Shown one piece after another: positions 32,754 to 41,655 of a DNA stretch of 64,000 bases. The notes under the pieces were generated by a model, which was not told where the DNA came from, ran no database searches, and was given only the letters and a program-made list of their open reading frames with translations. The translations under genes and the position numbers were made by a program. Origin of the DNA: a bacterium (GTDB lineage Bacteria > Bacillota > Clostridia > Lachnospirales > Lachnospiraceae); assembly GCA_028724545.1 (NCBI GenBank), contig JAQYCU010000015.1:62001-126000 (forward strand), written 5' to 3'. Positions within the stretch are counted from its first letter, which is position 1. Every line of letters starts with the position of its first letter.

Positions 32754-32782
32754 TTGACGCAATTCTTAGGATAAGGTATATT
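32754..32782 (+). promoter_or_regulatory. Promoter of the citrate synthase gene
   Basis: TTGACG at 32754-32759 and TATATT at 32777-32782 with 17 bases between, 24 bases after module B. The leader to the start codon is about 95 bases. Confidence 0.65.
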
Positions 32783-32884
32783 ATAAGAGTTAGCGTCTAG
32801 TTTTTGGTTAAAACGTGTATACACGCATACAAGTACACAAAAGCTTGACGTAGATGATTGTGGCTGCAAAAGGAGGAACCGTTT

Positions 32885-34252
32885 ATGAGTAATAATTATT
32901 CAATGATGGCATTAAGTGAAGTGTTAGATAATAAATTTGACGAATTAGTAGAAAATTGTATGAGGTCAGGTGCCATAGATTTAAATTTATATCAGGAATA
33001 TGATGTAAAAAGGGGACTTCGTGACAGCACTGGTAAGGGTGTATTGACAGGTCTGACAGAAATATCGGATGTTATCGGTTATGATGTCGTAGAGGGCGTC
33101 AAAGAACCTGCCGATGGAAAATTATATTACCAGGGATATGATGTAAAACAGCTGGTTGGCGCAGGAATAGAAAAACGTTTTGCATTTGAAGAAACAACCT
33201 ATCTGCTTTTATTTGGCAAATTGCCGACAAAAGAGCAGTTAGAAACTTTTATCGAAATCTGGAGCAGTCTGCAGGAATTGTCAGGACAGTTTTTGCGTGA
33301 CGTTATTATGAAAGCACCAAGTGCGAATCTGATGAATGGTTTGCAGAAAAGTATTCTGACATTGTATTCATATGATTCCAACCCGGATGACATATCAGTT
33401 CCAAATGTATTAAGACAATCTTTACAGCTGGTAGCAAAAATGCCATTGATTGCCGTATACAATTATCATGCATATCGTCATTTCACTTTTTTTGACAGTC
33501 TGGTAATTAAGCCTGCCAAGAAAGAATATTCAACAGCTGAAAATATATTGCATATGCTGCGCCCGGATGGCAAGTTTACCCCATTGGAGGCAAGAGTGTT
33601 AGATGCTGCATTAGTGCTACATGCAGAGCATGGTGGTGGTAACAATTCTACCTTTACCAATCATGTCGTTACTTCATCCGGTACTGACACCTATTCTGCA
33701 GTTGCTGCATCCGTTGCTTCCCTGAAAGGTCCAAGACACGGCGGAGCAAACTTAAAAGTGCAGCAGATGATGCGCGATATACACGAAAATTGCACGGACG
33801 TTACAAGCAAAGATGCTGTCAGGGATTATTTGAAAAAAATATTAAACAAAGAAGCCTTTGACGGTGCCGGATTGATTTATGGTATGGGACATGCTGTTTA
33901 TACATTATCAGACCCAAGAGAAGTTATTCTGAAAGATTTTGCCAAAAAACTGGCAAAGGATAAGGGAATGGAAGAGGAATTTGCATTATATGACCGTGTG
34001 GAAAAAGAGGCAGCAGAACTGTTGATGCAGCGTTCCCATGTTATGAAACCAATTTGTGCCAATGTAGATTTTTACAGTGGACTGATTTATACTATGCTTG
34101 GTATTCCGGAAGAATTATTTACGCCACTGTTTGCCATTTCCCGTATTTCCGGATGGAGTGCCCATCGTTTAGAGGAACTGGTAAATAAAGGCAAGATTAT
34201 CAGACCGGCATATAAGTATGTTGGAACACATCGTGAATTTCCAAATGAATAA
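32885..34252 (+). CDS. gltA: Citrate synthase
   Basis: A 455-residue citrate/methylcitrate synthase family enzyme, condensing oxaloacetate and acetyl-CoA. Active-site segments include LHAEHGGGNNSTF, LKGPRHGGAN and YGMGHAVYTLSDPR, holding the catalytic histidines, with RISGWSAHRLEE near the end. The length exceeds the usual 370-430 residues because of an N-terminal extension, as in other Clostridia. The ATG at 32885 has AGGAGG nearby; an upstream in-frame codon is not supported. In fermenters it mainly feeds glutamate synthesis. It has its own promoter after repeat element copy 2. Confidence 0.94.
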   Translation: MSNNYSMMALSEVLDNKFDELVENCMRSGAIDLNLYQEYDVKRGLRDSTGKGVLTGLTEISDVIGYDVVEGVKEPADGKLYYQGYDVKQLVGAGIEKRFAFEETTYLLLFGKLPTKEQLETFIEIWSSLQELSGQFLRDVIMKAPSANLMNGLQKSILTLYSYDSNPDDISVPNVLRQSLQLVAKMPLIAVYNYHAYRHFTFFDSLVIKPAKKEYSTAENILHMLRPDGKFTPLEARVLDAALVLHAEHGGGNNSTFTNHVVTSSGTDTYSAVAASVASLKGPRHGGANLKVQQMMRDIHENCTDVTSKDAVRDYLKKILNKEAFDGAGLIYGMGHAVYTLSDPREVILKDFAKKLAKDKGMEEEFALYDRVEKEAAELLMQRSHVMKPICANVDFYSGLIYTMLGIPEELFTPLFAISRISGWSAHRLEELVNKGKIIRPAYKYVGTHREFPNE

Positions 34253-34292
34253 ATGAAAAAAATTGATTTTTGAATATTTTATAAAAGTAAAG

Positions 34293-34344
34293 CCATACTA
34301 TTTCTTGCATAGAAAGAAAAAATCTTGATACAAGAAAGGTATGG
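34293..34344 (+). promoter_or_regulatory. Hairpin covering the ribosome site of the small lipoprotein gene
   Basis: CCATAC-TA-TTTCTTG (34293-34307) pairs with CAAGAAA-G-GTATGG (34331-34344), about 13 bp. The 3' arm contains the AAAGG ribosome site and the ATG at 34341, so initiation would be masked when the stem forms. Confidence 0.5.
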
Positions 34345-34775
34345 TGAGTAATTTGAAGAAAAAATATTTTATGTTAGCAGCTGTTCTTTGCTTATCGCTG
34401 ATTGTTTTTGCCGGTTGTGGCAATAACAAAAACAAGGATAATGATGCAACAACACCTGCAGAAGAAGCAACACAGATGCCGGAGGCGACAGATGACAATT
34501 TGTTAGATGATGCAGCTGATGGCATTGATGATGCGATTGACGATACAACGGATGCGATTGATGATGCAGCGAATGGTGCGAATGATGTCATTGATGACGC
34601 GACAGACAGTAATGTGAATGATGACAATACAAAGGATACCGATAAGAACAACAGCAACAACAAGAATGATAAAACTAACAAAAACAGCAAGAGTGACAAG
34701 AACAACAAGAATGACACTACTACAAATAATACCAACAATTCTGTTACCGATGATAACGGTACAACCGGTCGTTAA
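34341..34775 (+). CDS. Small low-complexity lipoprotein
   Basis: A 144-residue predicted lipoprotein. The signal peptide ends in a clear lipobox, LIVFAGC (Cys near residue 27). The mature part is compositionally extreme: an Asp/Ala-rich stretch with repeated DDAIDDTTDAIDDAA units, then an Asn/Lys/Asp/Thr-rich tail. No domain is recognised; such proteins are usually surface-exposed and disordered. Starts at ATG 34341 or TTG 34353 are both possible, the first being inside a hairpin. The gene ends before a strong terminator and is flanked by citrate synthase. Confidence 0.72.
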   Translation: MVSNLKKKYFMLAAVLCLSLIVFAGCGNNKNKDNDATTPAEEATQMPEATDDNLLDDAADGIDDAIDDTTDAIDDAANGANDVIDDATDSNVNDDNTKDTDKNNSNNKNDKTNKNSKSDKNNKNDTTTNNTNNSVTDDNGTTGR

Positions 34776-34813
34776 TTGCTGTAGCAGAAAAAGGCGATAA
34801 AAAAGAATAGTAA

Positions 34814-34874
34814 AAAACTTCCTATATGATATGTACCCGGAATTCTGGACATATATCAATATGGGAAGTTTTTT
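34814..34874. terminator. Bidirectional intrinsic terminator
   Basis: AAAACTTCC (34814-34822) pairs with GGAAGTTTT (34864-34872), and the inner arms ATATG/ATATGT with ACATAT/AATAT extend the stem. T-runs flank both strands. It separates the lipoprotein gene from the convergent HAD-GNAT gene. Confidence 0.75.
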
Positions 34875-34979
34875 GAATTACGAATCTTTTTATTTTATCA
34901 GTTCTATCGGTAAACTGACCGGATTTCTGCCAGTAAACGGAATGGATTTTACAATGCTTTAAAAGTCTGCTATCCTGCT

Positions 34980-36161
34980 TTAGGATAAAGAAATAGCAAA
35001 TAAGAAGCAGGTTCTGCCTTTGTAGACGATTTCTTTTTCCATATGCATATTCAGATTTTTGGCTGTCTGGATGGAACGTTTATTTTCACAGTCAATCACA
35101 GCAACAATACGGCTAATATCTAACTGTGTTTTGGCAAACTCAAATACGGCACGGCAACATTCCAGTGCGTATCCAAATCCCCAGTGCTCACTGTCCAGCA
35201 AATAGGACAGGGCAATTTCTTCTTTTCCGTCAATAGAAAGATTTTCCAGACCACATTTTCCAATCAGTTTTTTGGTGGTCTTGCTAAAAACACCCCAGGA
35301 ACCATACCCGTAAAAAGAGTAGACATTTCGGATGTAAGCAGCCTGTTTTTCCATTTCTACATCCAGGTATTCACTGATATCCGGTATGTATTTACGCACA
35401 TCAGGGTCTTTGTAGATATCGTAAACATCCTTGATATCGTCCACGGCAAGTTCCCGTATCAGAAGACGTTTTGTGTTTGCAATCGTCACGGGTTGTCCGG
35501 TACTACGGCTGTGTACATTGACAAAGAAACGGTAGTCGATTCCTTCAAAAGATTCCAGCAGGACATCTGCCGTGGATAAATCCTGCTTGCCAGAGTCAGG
35601 ATTATAGTATCCGACGCAGGTAATACCTGCTGCTTTTGCAGCACGGCAGCCAAAGCAGGAATCTTCAATAACGACAGACTCTTTTGCACTGACACCCAGT
35701 TCTTTCAGTGCCAGCAGGAAAGTGTCCGGTGCCGGCTTTGGATGGTTCACCTTTGCGCTGGAAATCAATTTTTTGAAATATTTTTTAATTCCTAATGTTT
35801 TTGCAACGTGTTCAATTTCAGAAACAGAGGAAGAGGAGGCGATGGCAAGGTAATAGCCATGCTGATACAGGTTCTTAATCAGTTCTGTCACACCGGGGAG
35901 AATCTGATATCCTTCTTCTTCCAGTACGGCTTTCTTTTCGGCATTCATTTCGTCAAGCAGCTCTTCCACAGTGACAGGCATAGAAAAACGCTCTATGGCA
36001 TCAGCTGACATTTTCTCTGTAGAACTGCCAATGAAACTGGCACAGTATTTTGCGTCAGCAGGAACATTGTGCCGTTTGAATACGCGCAAAGCAGCACGGT
36101 GGTGTTGTGGTTCGCTATTAATAATAACGCCGTCCATATCAAAAATAATTGCTTTTAACAT
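34980..36161 (-). CDS. HAD-superfamily hydrolase fused to a GNAT acetyltransferase
   Basis: A 393-residue two-domain protein. Residues 1-220 are a HAD-IA phosphatase/phosphoglucomutase-like domain (FDMDGVIINSEPQHH, ASSSSVSE, and VIEDSCFGCRAAKAAG). Residues about 225-393 are a RimJ/RimL-like GNAT domain (LLIRELAVDDIKDVYDIY, SYLLDSEHWGFGYALECC, VIDCENKRSIQTAKNLNM). The two activities are normally separate proteins; substrates are unknown. I chose the start at 36161 because GGAGA lies six bases upstream. It is transcribed alone on the minus strand and divergent from the DUF1015 gene. Confidence 0.85.
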   Translation of the reverse strand: MLKAIIFDMDGVIINSEPQHHRAALRVFKRHNVPADAKYCASFIGSSTEKMSADAIERFSMPVTVEELLDEMNAEKKAVLEEEGYQILPGVTELIKNLYQHGYYLAIASSSSVSEIEHVAKTLGIKKYFKKLISSAKVNHPKPAPDTFLLALKELGVSAKESVVIEDSCFGCRAAKAAGITCVGYYNPDSGKQDLSTADVLLESFEGIDYRFFVNVHSRSTGQPVTIANTKRLLIRELAVDDIKDVYDIYKDPDVRKYIPDISEYLDVEMEKQAAYIRNVYSFYGYGSWGVFSKTTKKLIGKCGLENLSIDGKEEIALSYLLDSEHWGFGYALECCRAVFEFAKTQLDISRIVAVIDCENKRSIQTAKNLNMHMEKEIVYKGRTCFLFAISLS

Positions 36162-36291
36162 AATCATTCTCCAATCGTGCATAGTCTGCATATTTCTACT
36201 ACTAAGTATATCCTAAAACGGCAAAAAGGGATAGGTTTTTTTTACTATTTCTGTTATACTAAAAAGAGAAATTTTAGCAGGAGGATAAAAG

Positions 36292-37530
36292 ATGGCAGGA
36301 GTAAAACCATTTGTTGCAGTCAGACCAAAAACAGAATATGCAGATAGGGTGGCAGCGTTGCCATATGATGTGTATAACAGACAGGAAGCAAAGCAGGAAA
36401 CAGAGAAGGAACCATTATCATTTTTAAGAATTGACCGTGCCGAAACACAGTTTCCTGACAGTGTGAGTACATATGATGCGAAAGTTTATCAGAAAGCAAA
36501 AGAAATATATCAGGATATGAAGCAGAAAGAGATTTTTATACAGGATTCCCAGGCCTGCTATTATATTTATCAGTTAATTATGGATGGAAGAAGCCAGACG
36601 GGAATTGTAGCCTGTGCCAGTGTCGTTGATTATTTAAATAATGTGATTAAAAAGCATGAAAATACAAGAGAAGAAAAAGAGCAGGACCGAATCCGTCATG
36701 TAGATACGCTGAGTGCGCAGACAGGCCCTATTTTTCTGGCATACCGTTCACAGCAAACGATTAATGAAATCGTAAAAAAGGTAACAGAAAACAGCCGTCC
36801 GTTATATGATTTTACGGCAGAAGACGGCATTGGACATAAAGTATGGAAAATTAACAACCCGGATGATATTGGAGTTATTCAGGATTCTTTTGACAAAATC
36901 GGGGATATCTATATTGCTGACGGTCATCACCGTGCAGCCTCAGCTGTCAAAGTAAGTTTGAAAAGACGGAAAGAACATCCGGATTATACAGGAAAAGAAG
37001 AGTTCAATTACTTTTTATCCGTATTATTCCCAGATGACCAGCTGATGATTATGGACTACAACCGTTGTGTGAAGGACTTAAATGGTCTGGACAAAGAAGC
37101 CTTTTTAGAAAAAGCAGGCCGTCATTTTTCGATTACAAAATTAGACAAAGCAGAGCATCCGTCCCGAAAAGGCGAAGTTACCATGTATTTAGAGAAGGAA
37201 TGGTATTTGCTGACGGCTTCGGAAGAATTAATGCAGATAGAAGATGCTGTTGCGTCACTTGATGTATCTTTATTGCAGAATTATCTGTTAGAGCCTGTGC
37301 TGGGCATTCAGGACCCACGTGTAGATGAACGTATTGATTTTATTGGTGGAATCCGAGGCCTGAAAGAGTTAGAAAAAAGAGCAGACAGTGATATGAAGGT
37401 TGCTTTTGCGATGTATCCGACTTCGATTGCAGAGTTGTTTGCAGTAGCAGATGCAGGACTTCTTATGCCACCAAAATCAACCTGGTTTGAGCCAAAACTT
37501 CGTAGTGGCTTGTTTATTCACGAAATATAG
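36292..37530 (+). CDS. DUF1015 family protein
   Basis: A 412-residue protein of the DUF1015 family. The features VKPFVAVRPK, ALPYDVYNRQEA, KKHENTREEKEQDR and YIADGHHRAASA are all diagnostic. A distant link to archaeal ADP-dependent serine kinase folds has been proposed for the family, but the function in Firmicutes is unsettled, so I give no activity. The ATG follows AGGAGG. It is 24 bases ahead of a YesL-like membrane protein gene and glgB follows, which suggests one transcription unit. Confidence 0.85.
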   Translation: MAGVKPFVAVRPKTEYADRVAALPYDVYNRQEAKQETEKEPLSFLRIDRAETQFPDSVSTYDAKVYQKAKEIYQDMKQKEIFIQDSQACYYIYQLIMDGRSQTGIVACASVVDYLNNVIKKHENTREEKEQDRIRHVDTLSAQTGPIFLAYRSQQTINEIVKKVTENSRPLYDFTAEDGIGHKVWKINNPDDIGVIQDSFDKIGDIYIADGHHRAASAVKVSLKRRKEHPDYTGKEEFNYFLSVLFPDDQLMIMDYNRCVKDLNGLDKEAFLEKAGRHFSITKLDKAEHPSRKGEVTMYLEKEWYLLTASEELMQIEDAVASLDVSLLQNYLLEPVLGIQDPRVDERIDFIGGIRGLKELEKRADSDMKVAFAMYPTSIAELFAVADAGLLMPPKSTWFEPKLRSGLFIHEI

Positions 37531-37554
37531 AAAAATATAGGGGGAAAACGAGAT

Positions 37555-38238
37555 ATGGGCCGTTTTTTTGCACCAGACAGTAAACCGATGCTTTTTTTGT
37601 CAAAAGTATTTGATATTCTTATTGTGTCGATTTTGTTTTTATTATGCAGTATTCCGGTTATTACAATCGGACCAGCACTTTGTGCGCTATATTATACAAC
37701 AAGAAAAATAGTAACCAGACGGGAAGGATATGTGGTTCGTACTTTTTTTCACAGTTTCCGGATTAATTTTTTGCAGGCATTTCCGATATGGCTTGTTTTG
37801 CTGGTAGTAGCTCTTTTGATGGGAGTCAATATCTGGTATTCTGCTACGCATTTTCAGGGAGCATTCCGTATTGCAATGCTGGCATTTTACTTTGCCGTAC
37901 TGATTATAGATGTTATTCTGATAGGGTATATTTTTCCGATTTTATCCCGTTTTTCCTGTACAGGAAAAATGTTATTTACGAATGCAGTTACCATCAGTAT
38001 TACACATCTGGGAAGTACACTGGGTGTTTTGGTGCTGCAAATCGCATTTTATTTTAGCATTGCTTTCTTTTTTGCGGTATTTCCGATTGCACTCTTTGTA
38101 TTGCCGGTATGCTATGCAAAATTACAGCAATTGTTATTAGAAAGAATTTTTGCTGAATATATTGACGAAGAAAGCGAAGAGGGTAGTGGTGAAACAGATA
38201 GCAGTGATTCATCGGACGAAGCAGTAAGTCAGGAGTGA
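37555..38238 (+). CDS. YesL-family membrane protein (DUF624)
   Basis: A 227-residue membrane protein with about five helices. The N-terminal pattern FDILIVSILFLLCSIPVITIGPALCALYY is characteristic of DUF624/YesL, often found near carbohydrate transport and metabolism genes. The function is unknown. The C-terminus is an acidic Ser/Asp/Glu-rich tail (DEESEEGSGETDSSD). It precedes glgB by 46 bases, which fits a carbohydrate-linked role. Confidence 0.82.
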   Translation: MGRFFAPDSKPMLFLSKVFDILIVSILFLLCSIPVITIGPALCALYYTTRKIVTRREGYVVRTFFHSFRINFLQAFPIWLVLLVVALLMGVNIWYSATHFQGAFRIAMLAFYFAVLIIDVILIGYIFPILSRFSCTGKMLFTNAVTISITHLGSTLGVLVLQIAFYFSIAFFFAVFPIALFVLPVCYAKLQQLLLERIFAEYIDEESEEGSGETDSSDSSDEAVSQE

Positions 38239-38284
38239 TGATTCATAATTAGGGGTTATGAATCTATCTGGAAGGGAGTTATTT

Positions 38285-40576
38285 ATGGAAAAGAAATTAT
38301 ATGATTTAATGGATTGGGCAGAAATTGAAACGATTGTATATTCAGAGCATGACCACCCGGAGTCTGTGCTGGGAGCACATAAGGTCCGTGGAGGTATTCT
38401 GATTCAGGTATTTTTCCCAGATGCAAAAATGGTTTTTGTTAAGAGAAAAAAAGACGGAAAACTGTATCAGATGGAAGAAGCAGACGAAGCAGGTTTTTTT
38501 GCTGCACTGATACCGGGAAGAAAAGTCTTTTCGTATACGTTGCTGGTACAATATAAAGATGGAACGGAAAATATGACAGAGGATTCGTATGCCTATCTTC
38601 CTTCCATTCCACAAAAGGAATTACAGTTATTTGAGGAGGGCAAAAATTATACAGTTTACCGTTATCTGGGGGCGCATCCTGTCAGTGTGACCGGCACCGG
38701 AAAAGATACCACAATCTGCTGGGAGGGGAAAAAGGCAGGAAAAACGGATAAGGACACGACAGAGGGTACTTTTTTTGCTGTATGGGCACCAAATGCCCTT
38801 CGCGTAAGTGTCGTTGGAGATTTTAACCAGTGGGACGGACGCAGACATGCTATGTGCCGGTTGGGAGATTCCGGGATTTTTGCCTTGTTTATTCCGAATC
38901 TGGCAGCAGGGGAGATATACAAGTACGAAGTAAAAATCAATGCAAGAACGATTGTATTAAAGTCTGACCCGTATGGCTACCGGTGTGAAATGCGTCCGGC
39001 CAATGCCAGCATTATTACGGATTTATCTTCGTATCAGTGGCACGACAGCGAGTGGATGCAGCAGCGAAAAGAAAGAGATTTCAAAAAAGAGCCAATGTCT
39101 GTTTACGAAGTGCATCTGGGTTCGTGGAGAATGGCTGAGAAAACGGACGGCGAAGAAACAGATGGATTCCTGAATTACCGGGAGATAGCAGTACAACTGG
39201 CTGACTATGTTAAAAAAATGGGATATACCCATATTGAACTGTTACCGGTTATGGAACATCCTCTGGATGAATCCTGGGGATATCAGGTGACAGGGTATTA
39301 TGCCGTGACATCACGATATGGAACGCCGGATGATTTTATGTATTTTATGGATTATATGCATCAGAAAGGAATTGGCGTTATACTGGATTGGGTGCCGGCT
39401 CATTTTCCAAAAGACAGCAATGGATTGCGGCAGTTTGATGGAACCTGTCTGTATGAGCATTATGACCCACGTCAGGGGGAACATCCTCATTGGGGTACGC
39501 TGATTTACAATTATGGACGGCCACAGGTTTCCAACTTCCTGATTGCCAATGCTTTATTCTGGAAAGAGGTATATCACGCAGACGGCATCCGTCTGGATGC
39601 TATGGCGTCTATGCTTTATCTGGATTATGGAAAGCAGGACGGAGAATGGATTCCTAACGAATATGGTGGCAAGGAGAATCTGGAAGCAGTCCGTATGTTA
39701 AAAGAGTTAAGCCAGACATTTCATCAGAAAGAAGATGGTGCGCTGCTGATAGCAGAAGAGTCCACAGCCTGGCCTAAAGTGACCGGCTCTGTACAGGATG
39801 ACGGTCTTGGCTTTGATTTGAAATGGAATATGGGATGGATGAATGATTTTACATCTTATATCCAGATAGACCCATATTTCCGAAAAGGAAGTCACGGTAT
39901 GCTGATTTTCAGTATGGTATATGCCTATAGTGAGCAGTTTATGCTGGTGCTTTCCCATGATGAAGTGGTGCACGGCAAACGTTCGCTTTTGATGAAAATG
40001 CCGGGGCAGCCAGAGCAGCAGTTTGGAAATCTGCGTCTGACGTTCGGATATATGATGACACATCCGGGCAAGAAATTGCATTTTATGGGACAGGAATTTG
40101 CCCAGACGCAGGAATGGTATGAAAAAGAAAGCCTGCATTGGGAAGAATTAGAAGATAAAAGGCATTTGCAGATGCAGAATTATGTTAAGGAACTTCATAC
40201 GTTTTATCGGAAACACCCTGCGTTATACGAATGTGATTTTGAAGGGGAAGGTTTCGAGTGGATTAGTTGCCTGGATGCAGACCACAGTATTGTTGCCTTT
40301 GTAAGAAGAGATGAAGAGCAAAAAGAGCAGTTGCTGGTAATTTGCAATTTCACGCCGGTTCTGTATGAGAATTTTAAAGTGGGAGTTCCGTTTGCCGGAA
40401 AATACAAAGAAATTTTTAACAGTGACCATGAGTGCTATGGAGGTAGTGGCTGCGTAAACAGACGGCAGTTAAATTCCAAAGCTGTTATGTGGGATGGCAG
40501 GCCAAATTCGATTACACTGAATGTCCCACCACTGGGAATGTGTATTTTTAATTGTATGCCAAAAAATAATAAATAA
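38285..40576 (+). CDS. glgB: 1,4-alpha-glucan branching enzyme
   Basis: A 763-residue GH13 enzyme that introduces alpha-1,6 branches into glycogen. Two N-terminal beta-sandwich regions of the CBM48/isoamylase-N type (about 20-110 and 135-230, the second with FAVWAPNALRVSVVGDFNQW) precede the catalytic barrel. Catalytic residues are Asp438 (GIRLDAMAS), Glu491/492 (IAEESTAWP) and the Asp of LSHDEVVHGK. The start at 38285 has GGAAGGGAG upstream; a longer frame has no ribosome site. No other glycogen genes are in the window. Confidence 0.94.
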   Translation: MEKKLYDLMDWAEIETIVYSEHDHPESVLGAHKVRGGILIQVFFPDAKMVFVKRKKDGKLYQMEEADEAGFFAALIPGRKVFSYTLLVQYKDGTENMTEDSYAYLPSIPQKELQLFEEGKNYTVYRYLGAHPVSVTGTGKDTTICWEGKKAGKTDKDTTEGTFFAVWAPNALRVSVVGDFNQWDGRRHAMCRLGDSGIFALFIPNLAAGEIYKYEVKINARTIVLKSDPYGYRCEMRPANASIITDLSSYQWHDSEWMQQRKERDFKKEPMSVYEVHLGSWRMAEKTDGEETDGFLNYREIAVQLADYVKKMGYTHIELLPVMEHPLDESWGYQVTGYYAVTSRYGTPDDFMYFMDYMHQKGIGVILDWVPAHFPKDSNGLRQFDGTCLYEHYDPRQGEHPHWGTLIYNYGRPQVSNFLIANALFWKEVYHADGIRLDAMASMLYLDYGKQDGEWIPNEYGGKENLEAVRMLKELSQTFHQKEDGALLIAEESTAWPKVTGSVQDDGLGFDLKWNMGWMNDFTSYIQIDPYFRKGSHGMLIFSMVYAYSEQFMLVLSHDEVVHGKRSLLMKMPGQPEQQFGNLRLTFGYMMTHPGKKLHFMGQEFAQTQEWYEKESLHWEELEDKRHLQMQNYVKELHTFYRKHPALYECDFEGEGFEWISCLDADHSIVAFVRRDEEQKEQLLVICNFTPVLYENFKVGVPFAGKYKEIFNSDHECYGGSGCVNRRQLNSKAVMWDGRPNSITLNVPPLGMCIFNCMPKNNK

Positions 40577-40596
40577 AGAGAGGTTTCTAAGTTGTT

Positions 40597-41427
40597 ATGG
40601 AAGAAGTAGTAAATACCTTAAATTCAGCAGCAAGCAGCGAAGAAAAGACAAATTTTATTATTGAATATTTATTGTCGCAAAGAGGAGTGCTTTTAGACGG
40701 ACTAAAGACAATTTTGTTTGCCCTTATCGTCTATCTGATAGGTAGAAAAATTGTGAAGTTTTGTTTGAAACTCACAAAAAACTGGATGGAACGGCGCGAT
40801 GTGGAAATCAGTGTGCGAAATTTTGTAATGTCTTTTGCCAAAGTGCTTTACCATTTGATTTTGATTTTTATTGTGGCCGGTATTTTAGGAGTAGGCGCGA
40901 CGATTGTGGCAATTATTAGTTCGGCAGGACTGGCACTTGGTCTTGCATTGCAAGGCAGCCTTTCTAATCTTGCCGCTGGAATCCTGATTTTAGCACTGAA
41001 GCCTTTTAAGGCGGGTGACTATATTCTGGTTGCAGGTGCCGAAGGAACGGTTGAAAGTATTGATATTTTTTATACCAGAATCCATACAACGGACAATAAG
41101 ATTGTCGTTGTGCCGAATGGCACGATAACAAACCAGAACATTACAAATACGACAAATGCATCAAAGCGTATGCTGATTCTGGATTTCCGGGTGCCGTATC
41201 AATGTGATGTTGAAAAAGTAAAAGAAATTCTGTTTACCCTGATGAGGGAGGAAACTTTGATTTCAGATGACGAGCCTATGGATGTTGTCATTAACAAACT
41301 GTCCCCTGTTAAACTGCAAATGCAGTTAAAAGCATGGACAAAAACAGAGGATTACTGGGATGTGCGATACCGTATGCTGGAAAAAATGAAAAAAGCACTG
41401 CAGGAGAATGGAATTGAAATCTCTTAA
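40597..41427 (+). CDS. mscS: Small-conductance mechanosensitive channel (MscS family)
   Basis: A 276-residue membrane channel. Three transmembrane helices are followed by the pore-lining helix with the Gly/Ala pattern GLALGLALQGSLSNLAAGILIL, and then the beta domain (FKAGDYILVAGAEGTVESIDIFYTRI, VVPNGTITNQNITN). MscS opens under membrane tension to release solutes on hypo-osmotic shock. It follows glgB by 20 bases. A block of tandem repeats begins at its stop codon. Confidence 0.92.
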   Translation: MEEVVNTLNSAASSEEKTNFIIEYLLSQRGVLLDGLKTILFALIVYLIGRKIVKFCLKLTKNWMERRDVEISVRNFVMSFAKVLYHLILIFIVAGILGVGATIVAIISSAGLALGLALQGSLSNLAAGILILALKPFKAGDYILVAGAEGTVESIDIFYTRIHTTDNKIVVVPNGTITNQNITNTTNASKRMLILDFRVPYQCDVEKVKEILFTLMREETLISDDEPMDVVINKLSPVKLQMQLKAWTKTEDYWDVRYRMLEKMKKALQENGIEIS

Positions 41428-41438
41428 AAAGGTTTGGA

Positions 41439-41541
41439 TATAAAGAGAATGGAAAGTTCTTTAAAGGGTCTGCCTATAAAGAGAATGGAAAGTTCTTAAA
41501 AAGTCTGGTCAGAAAGAAAATGGAATGGAAAGTTCTTAAAA
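41439..41541. repeat. 36-bp tandem repeat downstream of mscS
   Basis: Three units share AAGAGAATGGAAAGTTCTT, with GGAAAGTTC at 41451, 41487 and 41527. The array begins just after the mscS stop codon and is non-coding. Confidence 0.75.
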
Positions 41542-41587
41542 ATTAGCAGTTTATATAAAAAAGAATGTTTGTCTTATAATAAATAAG

Positions 41588-41616
41588 TTGTGACAAGAAG
41601 GAAAATAATTTATAAT
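41588..41616 (+). promoter_or_regulatory. Promoter of corA
   Basis: TTGTGA at 41588-41593 and TATAAT at 41611-41616, with 17 bases between, about 40 bases upstream of the corA start. Confidence 0.6.
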
Positions 41617-41655
41617 ACAGGTATTGGAAACTAACAAGAGAGCAGGTGAAACAGC

